A stretch of 38,689 bases of DNA from FLUQ01 sp031550605 (GTDB lineage: Bacteria > Desulfobacterota > Desulfovibrionia > Desulfovibrionales > Desulfovibrionaceae), in assembly GCA_031550605.1 (NCBI GenBank), contig JAVBOK010000093.1, forward strand, positions 1 through 38,689, given 5' to 3'. Under the pieces are notes generated by a model that saw only the letters and a program-made list of their open reading frames with translations, did no database searches and had not been told where the DNA came from. Shown one piece after another: positions 1 to 7,057 of the stretch (within the stretch, counting starts at the first letter, position 1; each line of letters opens with the position of its first letter). The translations under genes and the position numbers were made by a program.

Positions 1-382
1 CTTGTTGGCTCCTCAGCACTCCCCATTCCAGAGCCTCTTCCTTGCCGACAGTGGCATGAAGTTGCTTGGCGAAGTCCATATCAAGGCGATAGGTCGCATT
101 TTTTGCGGAATCAATCAGTTGGGTCGCCGCATCGCCAAAACGCTTCACCTGGCTCAACTGGTCGATGCTTATGCCCCCCACAGCTTGCCCTTGGAGAATG
201 GTTTCCGTCTGCGGCAGGGTGGAGGGGTTATTTTCAAAAACCCCCAAAGAGTTCCAGACAATCCCGGCCATGTTCTTTTTGAACATGAAAAAAGCCAAAT
301 CCGGCCTGTTTTCATGCGGCAACGGAATGGTTGTCGGCTCCCAGGAAAAGCCGAGAGGTGAGTCAAAAAGCCGTTTGTCCAC
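1..382 (-). CDS. Fic/DOC-family protein, N-terminal part, cut by the window edge
   Basis: The minus strand is open from a GTG at 382 to the left edge (127 codons, no stop). A GGAG lies about 7 nt before this GTG, so it is preferred to GTGs further upstream. The protein begins VDKRLFDSPLGFSWEP and contains WNSLGVFENN followed by LPQTETILQGQAVGG. This resembles the region of Fic proteins that carries the inhibitory helix and the start of the Fic fold. The usual inhibitory motif is (S/T)xxxE(G/N); here Ser and Glu are one residue further apart. The catalytic HPFxxGNGR motif would lie outside the window, so AMP-transferase activity cannot be judged. It lies 44 nt downstream of mazF in the same direction and could be co-transcribed with mazEF as a defence or toxin module. 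The family call rests on pattern recognition of the N-terminal half only. Confidence 0.65.
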   Translation of the reverse strand, partial: MDKRLFDSPLGFSWEPTTIPLPHENRPDLAFFMFKKNMAGIVWNSLGVFENNPSTLPQTETILQGQAVGGISIDQLSQVKRFGDAATQLIDSAKNATYRLDMDFAKQLHATVGKEEALEWGVLRSQQ

Positions 383-426
383 TTGGGTTCTCCACCGACT
401 ATTTTTTACCGACAAAAAAATCGTTC

Positions 427-771
427 TCACCACTCCACCAGAGGTTTGAAGCGGGCCAGAACTTCACGTGCAAAGTCCTGCCCGGCTTTTTCCCTTAATG
501 CTGCCATTCGAGCCTTCCAATCAAGGCTCCTCGCCTGGTCGCAAAGGGCGACTCCTGTGGTCTGGCAAGCTGCCGGGAGCGCCAATTCAAAGGGGTAGCC
601 TTTGCTCTGGTTGGCAATGGGCACAACAAGGCATAACCCGGTACGGCCATTGTAGGCTTTGGGCGAAAGCACAAGGGCGGGGCGATGCCCTGCCTGCTCA
701 TGCCCGGCTTGCGGGTCGAAATTCAGCCAGATGACATCCCCGCAGTCGGGAACAGATGAAGCGGCTACCAT
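427..771 (-). CDS. mazF: MazF/PemK-family endoribonuclease toxin
   Basis: This 114-residue protein has the MazF/PemK pattern: GDVIWLNFDPQAGHEQAGHRPALVLSP near the N-terminus, then LCLVVPIANQSKGYPFELAL and the closing DQARSLDW segment. In the family, the GD near the start, the RPALVLS strand and the PI(T/A) strand form the SH3-like barrel that cleaves mRNA at short motifs. ATG at 771 is chosen because it overlaps the end of mazE by 7 nt, the usual translational coupling of such pairs; an upstream in-frame start at 798 would only add residues inside mazE. It is the second gene of the mazE-mazF pair, with the Fic-like gene next. No key segment looks missing, so it is probably active and neutralised by the upstream antitoxin. 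Confidence 0.85.
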   Translation of the reverse strand: MVAASSVPDCGDVIWLNFDPQAGHEQAGHRPALVLSPKAYNGRTGLCLVVPIANQSKGYPFELALPAACQTTGVALCDQARSLDWKARMAALREKAGQDFAREVLARFKPLVEW

Positions 772-1016
772 GCCTCTTTCCCTCGCGCCTGCCCCCAATC
801 AACCTCATGGTGAATGTTTGCGGGCGTCACACCGGCAAGAAGCTGATCCAGAGTGAATTTCTTCGGCATGGAGGGGATGGTCACTCGGAAGCCGTCATTT
901 TCAATGTGCAACTCAACCTCAACCCCGCGCGCGATGCCCAGCTCCGTCACCAGAGCTTGCGGCAGGCGGATGGCCAGAGAATTGCCCCACTGGGAAACCT
1001 TTGTCTGGTTTTGCAT
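765..1016 (-). CDS. mazE: MazE-family antitoxin, AbrB-type DNA-binding fold
   Basis: This 83-residue protein starts MQNQTKVSQWGNSLAIRLP, the hallmark of MazE/SpoVT-AbrB swapped-hairpin domains. It continues with an acidic ELHIENDGFRVTIPS strand and a C-terminal tail (LDQLLAGVTPANIHHEVDWG) that in this family wraps the toxin. GAGG lies about 8 nt before the ATG. The stop overlaps the start of mazF. A perfect palindrome covering the predicted -10 box sits 14 nt upstream, which fits the autorepression typical of the family. The pair lies next to an integrase remnant and a tRNA-derived attachment-like site, consistent with an acquired stabilisation module. Confidence 0.87.
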   Translation of the reverse strand: MQNQTKVSQWGNSLAIRLPQALVTELGIARGVEVELHIENDGFRVTIPSMPKKFTLDQLLAGVTPANIHHEVDWGQARGKEAW

Positions 1017-1028
1017 GGCTTTATCCTC

Positions 1029-1058
1029 AGTATATCCACAGGATATACATTAAGGCAA
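1029..1058 (-). promoter_or_regulatory. mazE promoter with overlapping palindromic operator
   Basis: On the minus strand TTGCCT (1058-1053) is separated by 18 nt from TATACT (1034-1029). A perfect inverted repeat, GTATATCC-ACA-GGATATAC (1030-1048), overlaps the -10 box and the spacer. This is the expected position for MazE/MazEF autorepression. The repeat is seen directly; its use as an operator is inferred. Confidence 0.55.
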
Positions 1059-1101
1059 AAAAAGACAAGCCCTGCGGCCAAGGTTACAGCATGCGCAAAG
1101 G

Positions 1102-1423
1102 GTATTCGGAAAAGATAGGGCGCAAGCTGGAGGGCCAAGGCGACATGGTAGGTCAGGCGTCCTTCGATTTCTTCAATCTTGTAAAGCAGCTCACCGACTT
1201 CGCGTGGCTCCGTTATGGTCGCCAGCCTGCGTTTGACCGGGTGAGGCAGGTCTTCTTTCCTATACTGCTGCAAGTCAAAAATGATGTTTTTGTCTTCCAG
1301 ATAGCGGAACCGGGCGGCGTAGTTCAAAATTTCTATGCACATTGCGCAAATTCTCTGCGCGGTTTCCAGAGCGCCACGGCGCTTGAGCGGGATATTACCG
1401 GGAGCATAAATGTTTTCAATCAA
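1102..1423 (-). pseudogene. Remnant of a P4-type tyrosine-recombinase integrase
   Basis: The minus strand encodes RRGALETAQRICAMCIEIL, then KRRLATITEPREVGELLYKI and a segment ending LQLAPYLF. These match the core-binding domain of P4-type prophage integrases, including the ITDPKEVGELL-like linker that precedes the catalytic domain. Similarity stops just before the place where the RPGELR-type motif with the first catalytic arginine should be; what follows is unrelated sequence. The N-terminal arm-binding part is also missing. No catalytic residue remains, so this is a dead fragment. It lies 165 nt from a tRNA-Met-like 3' fragment, the usual neighbourhood of such integrases, and marks an old integration event. 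Confidence 0.6.
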
Positions 1424-1587
1424 GCGGCATAAGCAACCGGCAACGGCGTGAAGTACCGTTTGATTATTGCGGGGGTACGCTGCCGGCTATGGCTTTCAAA
1501 TAAACACAGACAGTTCATGGACAGACTGTTTATTTTTTTACCAATAATATTATAATGTTAAAATTACGTCCATACATCTTCTCCGTC
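1424..1587. other. Non-coding stretch between integrase remnant and tRNA-like repeat
   Basis: No supported gene is seen. The plus strand has a TATAAT at 1551-1556 in an AT-rich tract, with only a poor -35 match upstream, so a promoter reading into the tRNA-like fragment is possible but weak. Two ACAGAC direct copies lie near 1507 and 1521. Confidence 0.4.
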
Positions 1588-1637
1588 GGCCGGGCTCATA
1601 ACCGGCCGGTCCCAGGTTCGAATCCTGGTGGCCACCA
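1588..1637 (+). repeat. tRNA-Met-like 3' half, copy 1 (probable attachment-site remnant)
   Basis: The sequence reads as the 3' half of a tRNA: anticodon loop CTCATAA (anticodon CAT), a T-arm CCAGG-TTCGAAT-CCTGG and a terminal CCA ending at 1637. There is no D-arm or 5' acceptor strand upstream, and the acceptor segment after the T-arm is about two bases short, so it is not a working tRNA. A 28-base core (1593-1620) is identical to a second copy at 6968-6995. Tyrosine recombinases of the P4 type usually use such 3' tRNA halves as att sites, and an integrase remnant lies just to the left. A peptide containing HQDSNLGPAGYEP on the opposite strand is an artefact of this tRNA sequence. Confidence 0.75.
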
Positions 1638-1659
1638 AATAAAATTCCCGCAACGTCCC

Positions 1660-1695
1660 GTAAAGCTAAAAAAGCCTTGCAGGACTTTACTTTTT
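1660..1695 (+). terminator. Terminator-like hairpin after tRNA-like copy 1
   Basis: GTAAAG (1660-1665) pairs with CTTTAC (1685-1690), with an inner CCT/AGG pairing, and is followed by five T (1691-1695). It may be the leftover terminator of the original tRNA gene. The stem is short, so strength is doubtful. Confidence 0.35.
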
Positions 1696-1779
1696 CAATC
1701 TTTGCATTCCTGAGCATTCTTTCGAGCTTGCACCAAGCCGCGTACATTGCGTTGCCGCGAAACATATAAAACTCTATAT

Positions 1780-1998
1780 TTGTATCTTTATTGAAAACAA
1801 AAAAAACACAACAACAAATATATAAAATATCTTTGAGTATATAATTAATAATATGTACACTTTTTTATACGCATTTTTTTTAACTTTTATTTCACTTTTT
1901 ACTTAACAAATAAAAAAATCGGATTACATTCTCTGATAGTTATCTTTTTTTATCCTTTGCAATGCATATTATTGCAATAACATCAAAGGAGTGCATGT
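1780..1998 (+). promoter_or_regulatory. AT-rich leader of the ABC transporter operon
   Basis: These roughly 220 bases are strikingly AT-rich compared with the GC-rich surroundings and contain no gene. Several T-runs and TATA-like hexamers make a single promoter hard to choose. The region ends with AAAGGAG, the ribosome binding site of the gene at 1999. A 7-bp inverted repeat lies at 1957-1977. The base composition supports foreign origin of the operon. Confidence 0.45.
1957..1977. repeat. Inverted repeat TTGCAAT-N7-ATTGCAA upstream of the ABC operon
   Basis: A perfect 7-bp inverted repeat (1957-1963 and 1971-1977) lies just before the ribosome binding site of the binding-protein gene. It may be an operator or an mRNA hairpin. 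Its TTGCA/TGCAA half-sites resemble those at 35003-35029 and 38592-38629, but the spacing differs. Confidence 0.35.
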
Positions 1999-3000
1999 AT
2001 GCGCACAAAGATCATCATTTTGTTGTTAGGGCTTTGCTTGGTCGCTGGAACCGCGGTTAACGCGGCCGCGGCGCAGGAAAACCTCATTGTGTACACTTCA
2101 ATGAAAGAATCCCTTATCGGCAAGCTTCGGGATGCTTTTGTGAAAAAGCATCCCGAAGTGAACATGGACTATCAATCGGCCGGGGCGGGCAAACTGATGG
2201 CCAAGATCGCGACGGAACGCCAGGCCGGGAAAATACTGGCCGACGTCATTTGGACCAGTGAAGTCCCTGATTTCTACAACATGAAGCAGGACGGGATACT
2301 TGAAAAGTATGTTTCGCCGGAAACCAAGAACACTCTGAATCCGTTCCCGGATTTTGACGGCAGCTTCACTGCGGCCAGGCTGGGTACGCTGGGCATAGCC
2401 TACAATACCAGATTCGTGAAAAAGGCCCCTACCTCGTGGCAGGATATGACCACACCTGAATACCGGGATGCCTTCGGCATTGCCAACCCGGCTCTTTCCG
2501 GTACGGCCTATATGAGTGTGTCGCTGTTGTCCAAACAGTTCGGCTGGGACTATATCCGCAAGTTGCAGGCCAATAAGGCGAAAATGGGGCAAGGCTCCGG
2601 CCAGGTCATCGACGATACGGCTTCCGGCGAATTGCTGGCGAGTCTGGCTGTTGACTACATCACCAATGACAAGATTTCCAAGGGGGCGAGCATGCTCATG
2701 GATTACCCCAAAGAAATGCTGGTCGTGCCCAGCCCCGTGGCCATCGTGAAAGGCACCCCAAATCTGGACGCGGCAAAAAAATTTGAAGACTTTCTGCTGT
2801 CCAGGGAAGCGCAAACCATTATTGCCAACGAAGGTACCCTGCCCGTGCGCACAGATGTGACCGTGCCGGCGAAGTACGCGATGCCTACTCCGGCGGAAGC
2901 TATGAAACGGGCTATCCCTATTGATTACAAGGGCATACTGACACAAAAAGAAGCTATCATCAAAAAATTCACCGACATCATGGCCGGCAAAAAAGCCTAG
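1999..3000 (+). CDS. Periplasmic substrate-binding protein of a ferric-iron/AfuA-like ABC importer
   Basis: This 333-residue protein has a clear signal peptide (residues 1 to about 25, hydrophobic core IIILLLGLCLVAG, then AAAAQE). The mature part opens with ENLIVYTSMKESLIGKL and includes ADVIWTSE, LGIAYNTRF, SGTAYMSVSLLSKQFGWDY and a C-terminal DAAKKFEDFLLSREAQ segment. This is the layout of the FbpA/AfuA branch of class II binding proteins, which bind Fe3+ or small anionic compounds such as sugar phosphates. The paired tyrosines typical of true Fe3+ binders near the C-terminus are not evident, so the iron label is uncertain. AAAGGAG sits 8 nt before the ATG. It is the first gene of a four-gene operon and is separated from the first ATPase by a hairpin that could raise its mRNA level. 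Confidence 0.8.
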   Translation: MRTKIIILLLGLCLVAGTAVNAAAAQENLIVYTSMKESLIGKLRDAFVKKHPEVNMDYQSAGAGKLMAKIATERQAGKILADVIWTSEVPDFYNMKQDGILEKYVSPETKNTLNPFPDFDGSFTAARLGTLGIAYNTRFVKKAPTSWQDMTTPEYRDAFGIANPALSGTAYMSVSLLSKQFGWDYIRKLQANKAKMGQGSGQVIDDTASGELLASLAVDYITNDKISKGASMLMDYPKEMLVVPSPVAIVKGTPNLDAAKKFEDFLLSREAQTIIANEGTLPVRTDVTVPAKYAMPTPAEAMKRAIPIDYKGILTQKEAIIKKFTDIMAGKKA

Positions 3001-3026
3001 CAACCGGCTGTGAGGCGCACACTTTT

Positions 3027-3054
3027 CGCCGGGGGGGAGTCATCCTCCCCGGCG
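3027..3054 (+). other. Intercistronic hairpin between binding protein and first ATPase
   Basis: CGCCGGGG (3027-3034) and CCCCGGCG (3047-3054) form a strong GC stem without a following T-run. Such hairpins after binding-protein genes often protect the upstream message from 3' decay. The role is inferred from position. Confidence 0.45.
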
Positions 3055-3095
3055 CGGCAATTCGCGCGCGAGCGGGTTGTCTGAAGAGGTATAGA

Positions 3096-4193
3096 ATGGC
3101 AACAATTCAACTGAAGAACATACATAAGGCCTTCGGCAAACAACAGGTGCTGCGGAACCTTTCGTTGACGGTGAATCACGGCGAATGCTTCACCATCCTG
3201 GGGCCGTCCGGATGTGGAAAAACCGTGCTGCTGCGGTTGATCGCGGGTTTTGAAACTCCGGATGCGGGCGAGATTCGCATTGGGGATACGCTGGTGGCCG
3301 GCGGAGCGGAAGGAGTTTCCGTGCCGCCCAACGAACGGGAACTGGGCGTGGTCTTTCAGGATTACGCTGTCTGGCCGCATATGACTGTGGCGGCCAACGT
3401 GGGGTACCCGCTGAAATTGGCCAAAACGCCTCCGGATGTTCTGTCAGCGAGGGTCAAAGAAACCGTGGCTCTGGTCAACATGAGCGGACTTGAGGACAGG
3501 CTGCCCTCCGAACTGTCCGGCGGGCAGCAGCAGCGCGTGGCCCTGGCCCGCGCCCTTATCGCCAGACCTTCACTGATGCTGCTGGATGAGCCGCTGTCAA
3601 ACCTCGACGCCAACCTGCGCGAAGAAATGCGTTTTGAGATCAAAGAATTGCAACATAAACTCGGCATCACAGTCCTGTATGTGACCCATGACCAGGAAAT
3701 CGCCCTCGCCATTTCCGACCGCATGGCAATTATGGACGAGAACGGGCTTATCCGCCAAACAGGCACGCCGTGGGAAATCTTTGAACAGCCCGCGGACAGT
3801 TTTGTTTTCAACTTCATGGGTGTCGCCAATTTTCTGCCCGTACGGCGTGAAATTGGCGGCTTTTATGTGGGACAAGGGACGCAACCCATTCCCTGGCACG
3901 CTCCCAAGGGTGATGCGCAACGCTGGGTGGCGGCTTTTCGCCCTTCCGACGTGTCCATCCGCCGGCCGGGCGGCGCGGGGCGGGCTTTGCGCGGCGTGGT
4001 CAAACGGGCCAGCTTTCTGGGCGCGATGATGGATTATCTGGTGGAAATAGACGGGGCGCATTTGCGCACCGAAACGGAAACTCTGGCCGCCGCGACCGGC
4101 GGACTGCTGTTTGCGGAAGGCGAGGCATGCGAAATCACCTTCCACACGCTGCACTGGTTTGACGCGGCAAACCTGACGGAGGCGGCATTATGA
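3096..4193 (+). CDS. ABC transporter ATP-binding protein (FbpC/PotA type), first copy
   Basis: This is a 365-residue ATPase of the importer class. It shows Walker A GPSGCGKT at residues 36-43, a Q-loop VFQDYAVWP, signature LSGGQQQR, Walker B LMLLDEPLSNLDA and the switch His in VTHDQ. The C-terminal third (about 240-365) reads as a TOBE/OB-like regulatory domain, including WVAAFRPSDVSI and a closing ITFHTLHWF. In this family two ATPase subunits drive the inner-membrane permease. The gene follows the binding protein by 95 nt, and its stop overlaps the permease start (ATGA), indicating coupling. All ATPase motifs are intact. A second, diverged ATPase of similar length follows the permease, so the complex may use a heterodimer. 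Confidence 0.88.
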   Translation: MATIQLKNIHKAFGKQQVLRNLSLTVNHGECFTILGPSGCGKTVLLRLIAGFETPDAGEIRIGDTLVAGGAEGVSVPPNERELGVVFQDYAVWPHMTVAANVGYPLKLAKTPPDVLSARVKETVALVNMSGLEDRLPSELSGGQQQRVALARALIARPSLMLLDEPLSNLDANLREEMRFEIKELQHKLGITVLYVTHDQEIALAISDRMAIMDENGLIRQTGTPWEIFEQPADSFVFNFMGVANFLPVRREIGGFYVGQGTQPIPWHAPKGDAQRWVAAFRPSDVSIRRPGGAGRALRGVVKRASFLGAMMDYLVEIDGAHLRTETETLAAATGGLLFAEGEACEITFHTLHWFDAANLTEAAL

Positions 4194-5905
4194 TGACCAC
4201 GGCAACGAATTCCCCCGCGAAACGCGGTTTTTTCGGCCATTTCGGCACGGCGCAGATCGTTCTGACTCTTTCCATCGCCATTCTGGTGATTGTGGTCGCG
4301 GTGCCCGTAGTCTTGATTTTTATCAACGCGTTCTGGGCCAACGGCAAACTCAACTTGACCGACGTTGTGACGGTGCTCAGCCAGCCAGATACTTACCAGG
4401 CCCTGCTCAATTCCATCTACATCGCCTGCGGCACCACCCTGGGCAGCACCATTGTGGGCACCTTTTTCGCCTGGTTGGTGACCCGTACGGATCTGCCCTT
4501 CAAGCGACTGATGAAAGCCATGTTCATGGTGCCTTTCATGTTGCCGTCCTTCATCGGGGCTCTGGCCTGGAAAATGCTGCTTTCTCCCAGAGCCGGGCTG
4601 ATCAACCACTGGCTGATGGGCCTGGGACTGAGCGGCGGCATTTTCAACATCTACAGCTACCACGGGATCATGGCAGTGGAGGTCATGTATCTGTTCCCCT
4701 TTGTCTTCATTCAGGTCTGTGGAGCACTGGAACGCATGGACCCCACCCTTGAGGAATCAGCCCGCATTTCCGGCGCGGGTCTGTTCACCATCACCAGCAA
4801 GATCACCATCCCCTTGGTGCTGCCCAGCATTCTTTCCGGGGCGCTCCTGATCATGCTGTATTCCATGGCCCAATTCGGCACCGTGGCCGTGCTGGGCATG
4901 GAGAGCGGCATTTTCAACATCCCCACGCTAATTTACGAGCGCATCCACCAAAGCGCCGGGTCTTTTGACGCCATCCGCACGGGCACGGTGCTGGCTGCAG
5001 TGCTGGTGGTTTCCGCCGCCTGTATCATCTGGCTGCAGAACAGAATCCTGGGCAAAGGCCGCTACCAGATCATCGCAGGTAAGAGCTTCAGGCCCATGGA
5101 ACTCAAGCTGCGTGGCCTACGCATCCCCTTGCTGCTCTTTTGCATGGCCTACATCGGCTTCACCGTCGTGCTGCCCACGGTGATCATCTTTCTGGTGGGC
5201 GGGTTGAAAACCTACGGTCTGCCCTTCACCTGGGCCAACCTTTCGCTGCACAACTACCGCGACATCCTGTTTGACCAGCAATTGACGAAAGACGCCATTT
5301 TCAACAGCGTGACTCTGGGCCTTTCCGCCGCGTTGATCACCATGTTCGCCGGGGTGATGATCTCCTACGTTATTGTGAAGATGAAGGTGCGGGGCAAGGG
5401 CATTCTGGAGTTTCTGGGCATGCTGCCCTTTTCCGTGCCCGGTTCCGTCATCGCCCTAGGCGTGATCCTGGCCTGGAGCGGCCGTTTCGGCGTCAATCTG
5501 TACAATACCATCTGGATCATCCTGGTGGCGTATATCGCGCGCTACATGGCCTTTTCGCTGAAAGCCAACTCCGCCGCCCTGGAACAGGTGCACGACTCTT
5601 TGGTCGAGGCGGCACGGGCTTGCGGCGCGACCATGTGGCAAGCCCTGTGCGACATCGTGCTGCCGCTGGTGCGGCCCGGCATGATCGCGGCCTTTTTTCT
5701 GATATTCCTGCCCTCTCTGCGCGAATTGACGGTTTCCATCATGCTGTACGCCCCCACCACCCGCACGATCGGGGTTACCATCTACACGCTGAACGAAGAC
5801 GGAGAGACCGTTTCCGCCGCCGCTCTCGCGGGCATCGCCCTGATCCTGATCGTCACCGCCCAGTTTCTGATCAACCGTTTTACGGCCAAGTACGGCAAGA
5901 GGTGA
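4190..5905 (+). CDS. Fused ABC permease with two MetI-type domains (FbpB/AfuB type)
   Basis: This 571-residue membrane protein has about 12 hydrophobic segments in two similar halves, each with an EAA loop for docking the ATPase. The first half has LEESARISGAGLFTITSKITIPLVLPS and the second VEAARACGATMWQALCDIVLPLVRPG. This fusion of two permease copies is typical of the FbpB/SfuB/AfuB branch, so one polypeptide forms the whole channel. The N-terminal segment FFGHFGTAQIVLTLSIAILVIVVAVPVVLIF begins the first transmembrane helix after a short cytoplasmic tail. The start overlaps the first ATPase stop by 4 nt, and the next gene starts 3 nt after its stop. Confidence 0.88.
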   Translation: MMTTATNSPAKRGFFGHFGTAQIVLTLSIAILVIVVAVPVVLIFINAFWANGKLNLTDVVTVLSQPDTYQALLNSIYIACGTTLGSTIVGTFFAWLVTRTDLPFKRLMKAMFMVPFMLPSFIGALAWKMLLSPRAGLINHWLMGLGLSGGIFNIYSYHGIMAVEVMYLFPFVFIQVCGALERMDPTLEESARISGAGLFTITSKITIPLVLPSILSGALLIMLYSMAQFGTVAVLGMESGIFNIPTLIYERIHQSAGSFDAIRTGTVLAAVLVVSAACIIWLQNRILGKGRYQIIAGKSFRPMELKLRGLRIPLLLFCMAYIGFTVVLPTVIIFLVGGLKTYGLPFTWANLSLHNYRDILFDQQLTKDAIFNSVTLGLSAALITMFAGVMISYVIVKMKVRGKGILEFLGMLPFSVPGSVIALGVILAWSGRFGVNLYNTIWIILVAYIARYMAFSLKANSAALEQVHDSLVEAARACGATMWQALCDIVLPLVRPGMIAAFFLIFLPSLRELTVSIMLYAPTTRTIGVTIYTLNEDGETVSAAALAGIALILIVTAQFLINRFTAKYGKR

Positions 5906-5908
5906 GTT

Positions 5909-6976
5909 ATGGCATACGTGCGACTTATTAATGTGACCAAACGGTTCGGGGCCGTGACCGCCGTCAATGCCCTGAACCTTGAAATAGAACGGGGTGAGTG
6001 TTTTTCCATGCTCGGCCCTTCCGGCTGCGGCAAAACCACAACCCTGCGCATGATCGCCGGGTTCGAGGACCTTGATGACGGTGAAATTCATGTGGGCGAC
6101 CGGCTGCTTTCTTCCAAGCGCAAGAGCTATTACCTGCCGCCGGAAAAGCGCGATTTCGGCATGGTGTTTCAGGCTTTTGCCGTGTGGCCGCATCTGACGG
6201 TGTATGAAAACGTGGCCTTTCCCCTGCGCATCCGCAAGGTGGCCGCATCCGAACGGGACCGCCGGACAAAGGACGCCCTGCAGGCCACCAACCTGCTGGA
6301 TATAGCGAACAAAAGTCCGGAAGATCTTTCGGGCGGCGGCAAACAGCGCGTGGCCCTGGCCCGGGCGCTGGCCATAAACCCGGATGTGATGCTGCTGGAC
6401 GAACCGCTTTCCAGCCTGGACCCGCACCTGCGGGAAGAGATGCGCTTTGAGATCAAAGAATTGCAGAAACAATACGGGTTTTCCATCATCTACGTCACCC
6501 ATGACCAGGCGGAAGCCATGGCCCTTTCCGACCGTATTCTGGTCATGAAGCAGGGAGTGGTGCAGCAGATCGACACCCCGTTGAACGTTTACAGCCACCC
6601 TGTCAACAAGTTCGTGTTCAGCTTCATCGGCCTGTCCAACTTTCTGGAGCTGGTCCCACGCGAAAGGGGGCTGGCCACCCCGAACGGCAACTGCGGACTC
6701 CCCCCGGACATGACCCCGCCGCCGGAACTTGCGGGCAGACCCGTGCTGCTGGCCAGCCGGCCTTCGGAAATCGACTTTGTAATGGAGCACGGGGAAAGCG
6801 GCCTGAGCGGCACGGTGCTGCGCAAATCGTTTCTGGGTGAGACGCTGGACTACCAGGTCGACGTCGGCGGCCAGACCCTGCGGGTTCAGAAAGGCCGACG
6901 CAGCCCGGGTCCGGAAACAGGCGAGGCCTGTTACATACGCTTTTCCCGACCGCACTGGTATGCCGCCGGCTCATAA
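5909..6976 (+). CDS. ABC transporter ATP-binding protein, second copy; ends inside the tRNA-like repeat
   Basis: This is a 355-residue paralogue of the ATPase at 3096. It has Walker A GPSGCGKT (36-43), Q-loop VFQAFAVWP, Walker B VMLLDEPLSSLDP and switch His in VTHDQAEAMA, followed by a TOBE-like tail. The signature is LSGGGKQR rather than LSGGQQQR; the first Gln is replaced, which may change its ATPase cycle. The two ATPases share long blocks such as LREEMRFEIKELQ but differ elsewhere, so this is an old duplication rather than a recent copy. The protein ends RPHWYAAGS, and its last codons and stop (GCC GGC TCA TAA) are the start of tRNA-like copy 2. The C-terminus has therefore probably been reshaped by the integration that created the repeat. 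Confidence 0.85.
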   Translation: MAYVRLINVTKRFGAVTAVNALNLEIERGECFSMLGPSGCGKTTTLRMIAGFEDLDDGEIHVGDRLLSSKRKSYYLPPEKRDFGMVFQAFAVWPHLTVYENVAFPLRIRKVAASERDRRTKDALQATNLLDIANKSPEDLSGGGKQRVALARALAINPDVMLLDEPLSSLDPHLREEMRFEIKELQKQYGFSIIYVTHDQAEAMALSDRILVMKQGVVQQIDTPLNVYSHPVNKFVFSFIGLSNFLELVPRERGLATPNGNCGLPPDMTPPPELAGRPVLLASRPSEIDFVMEHGESGLSGTVLRKSFLGETLDYQVDVGGQTLRVQKGRRSPGPETGEACYIRFSRPHWYAAGS

Positions 6977-7013
6977 CCGGCCGGTCCCAGGTTCGCCCCC
7001 TGGCTGCCCACCA
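6965..7013 (+). repeat. tRNA-Met-like 3' half, copy 2 (probable attachment-site remnant)
   Basis: This copy has a perfect anticodon stem-loop, GCCGG-CTCATAA-CCGGC, a T-arm CCAGG-TTCGCCC-CCTGG and a closing CCACCA. The core at 6968-6995 is identical over 28 bases to 1593-1620; beyond it the copies differ while keeping CCTGG and CCACCA. No 5' half exists, because upstream is the ATPase coding sequence. A good terminator follows within 10 nt, as expected downstream of a tRNA gene, so this may be the original chromosomal 3' end of the tRNA. Confidence 0.75.
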
Positions 7014-7021
7014 GAAAAACA

Positions 7022-7057
7022 GCCGGATACAGACATGGATCTGTGCCCGGCCTTTTT
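7022..7057 (+). terminator. Intrinsic terminator after the ABC operon and tRNA-like copy 2
   Basis: GCCGG (7022-7026) pairs with CCGGC (7047-7051), with an inner ACAGA/TCTGT stem, and five T follow (7053-7057). It would end the ABC operon transcript and may derive from the ancestral tRNA gene. Confidence 0.65.

Noticed and set aside
1588..1637. Functional tRNA-Met gene
   Set aside because: Only the anticodon arm, T-arm and CCA end are present; there is no D-arm or 5' acceptor strand, and the acceptor segment is short.
1550..1765. Minus-strand 71-residue frame containing HQDSNLGPAGYEP
   Set aside because: This peptide is the reverse reading of the tRNA 3' half and is a well-known false gene call.
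1921..1998. Fur box upstream of the ABC importer
   Set aside because: The AT-rich leader has no convincing match to the 19-bp GATAATGATAATCATTATC-type palindrome, so iron control is not claimed.
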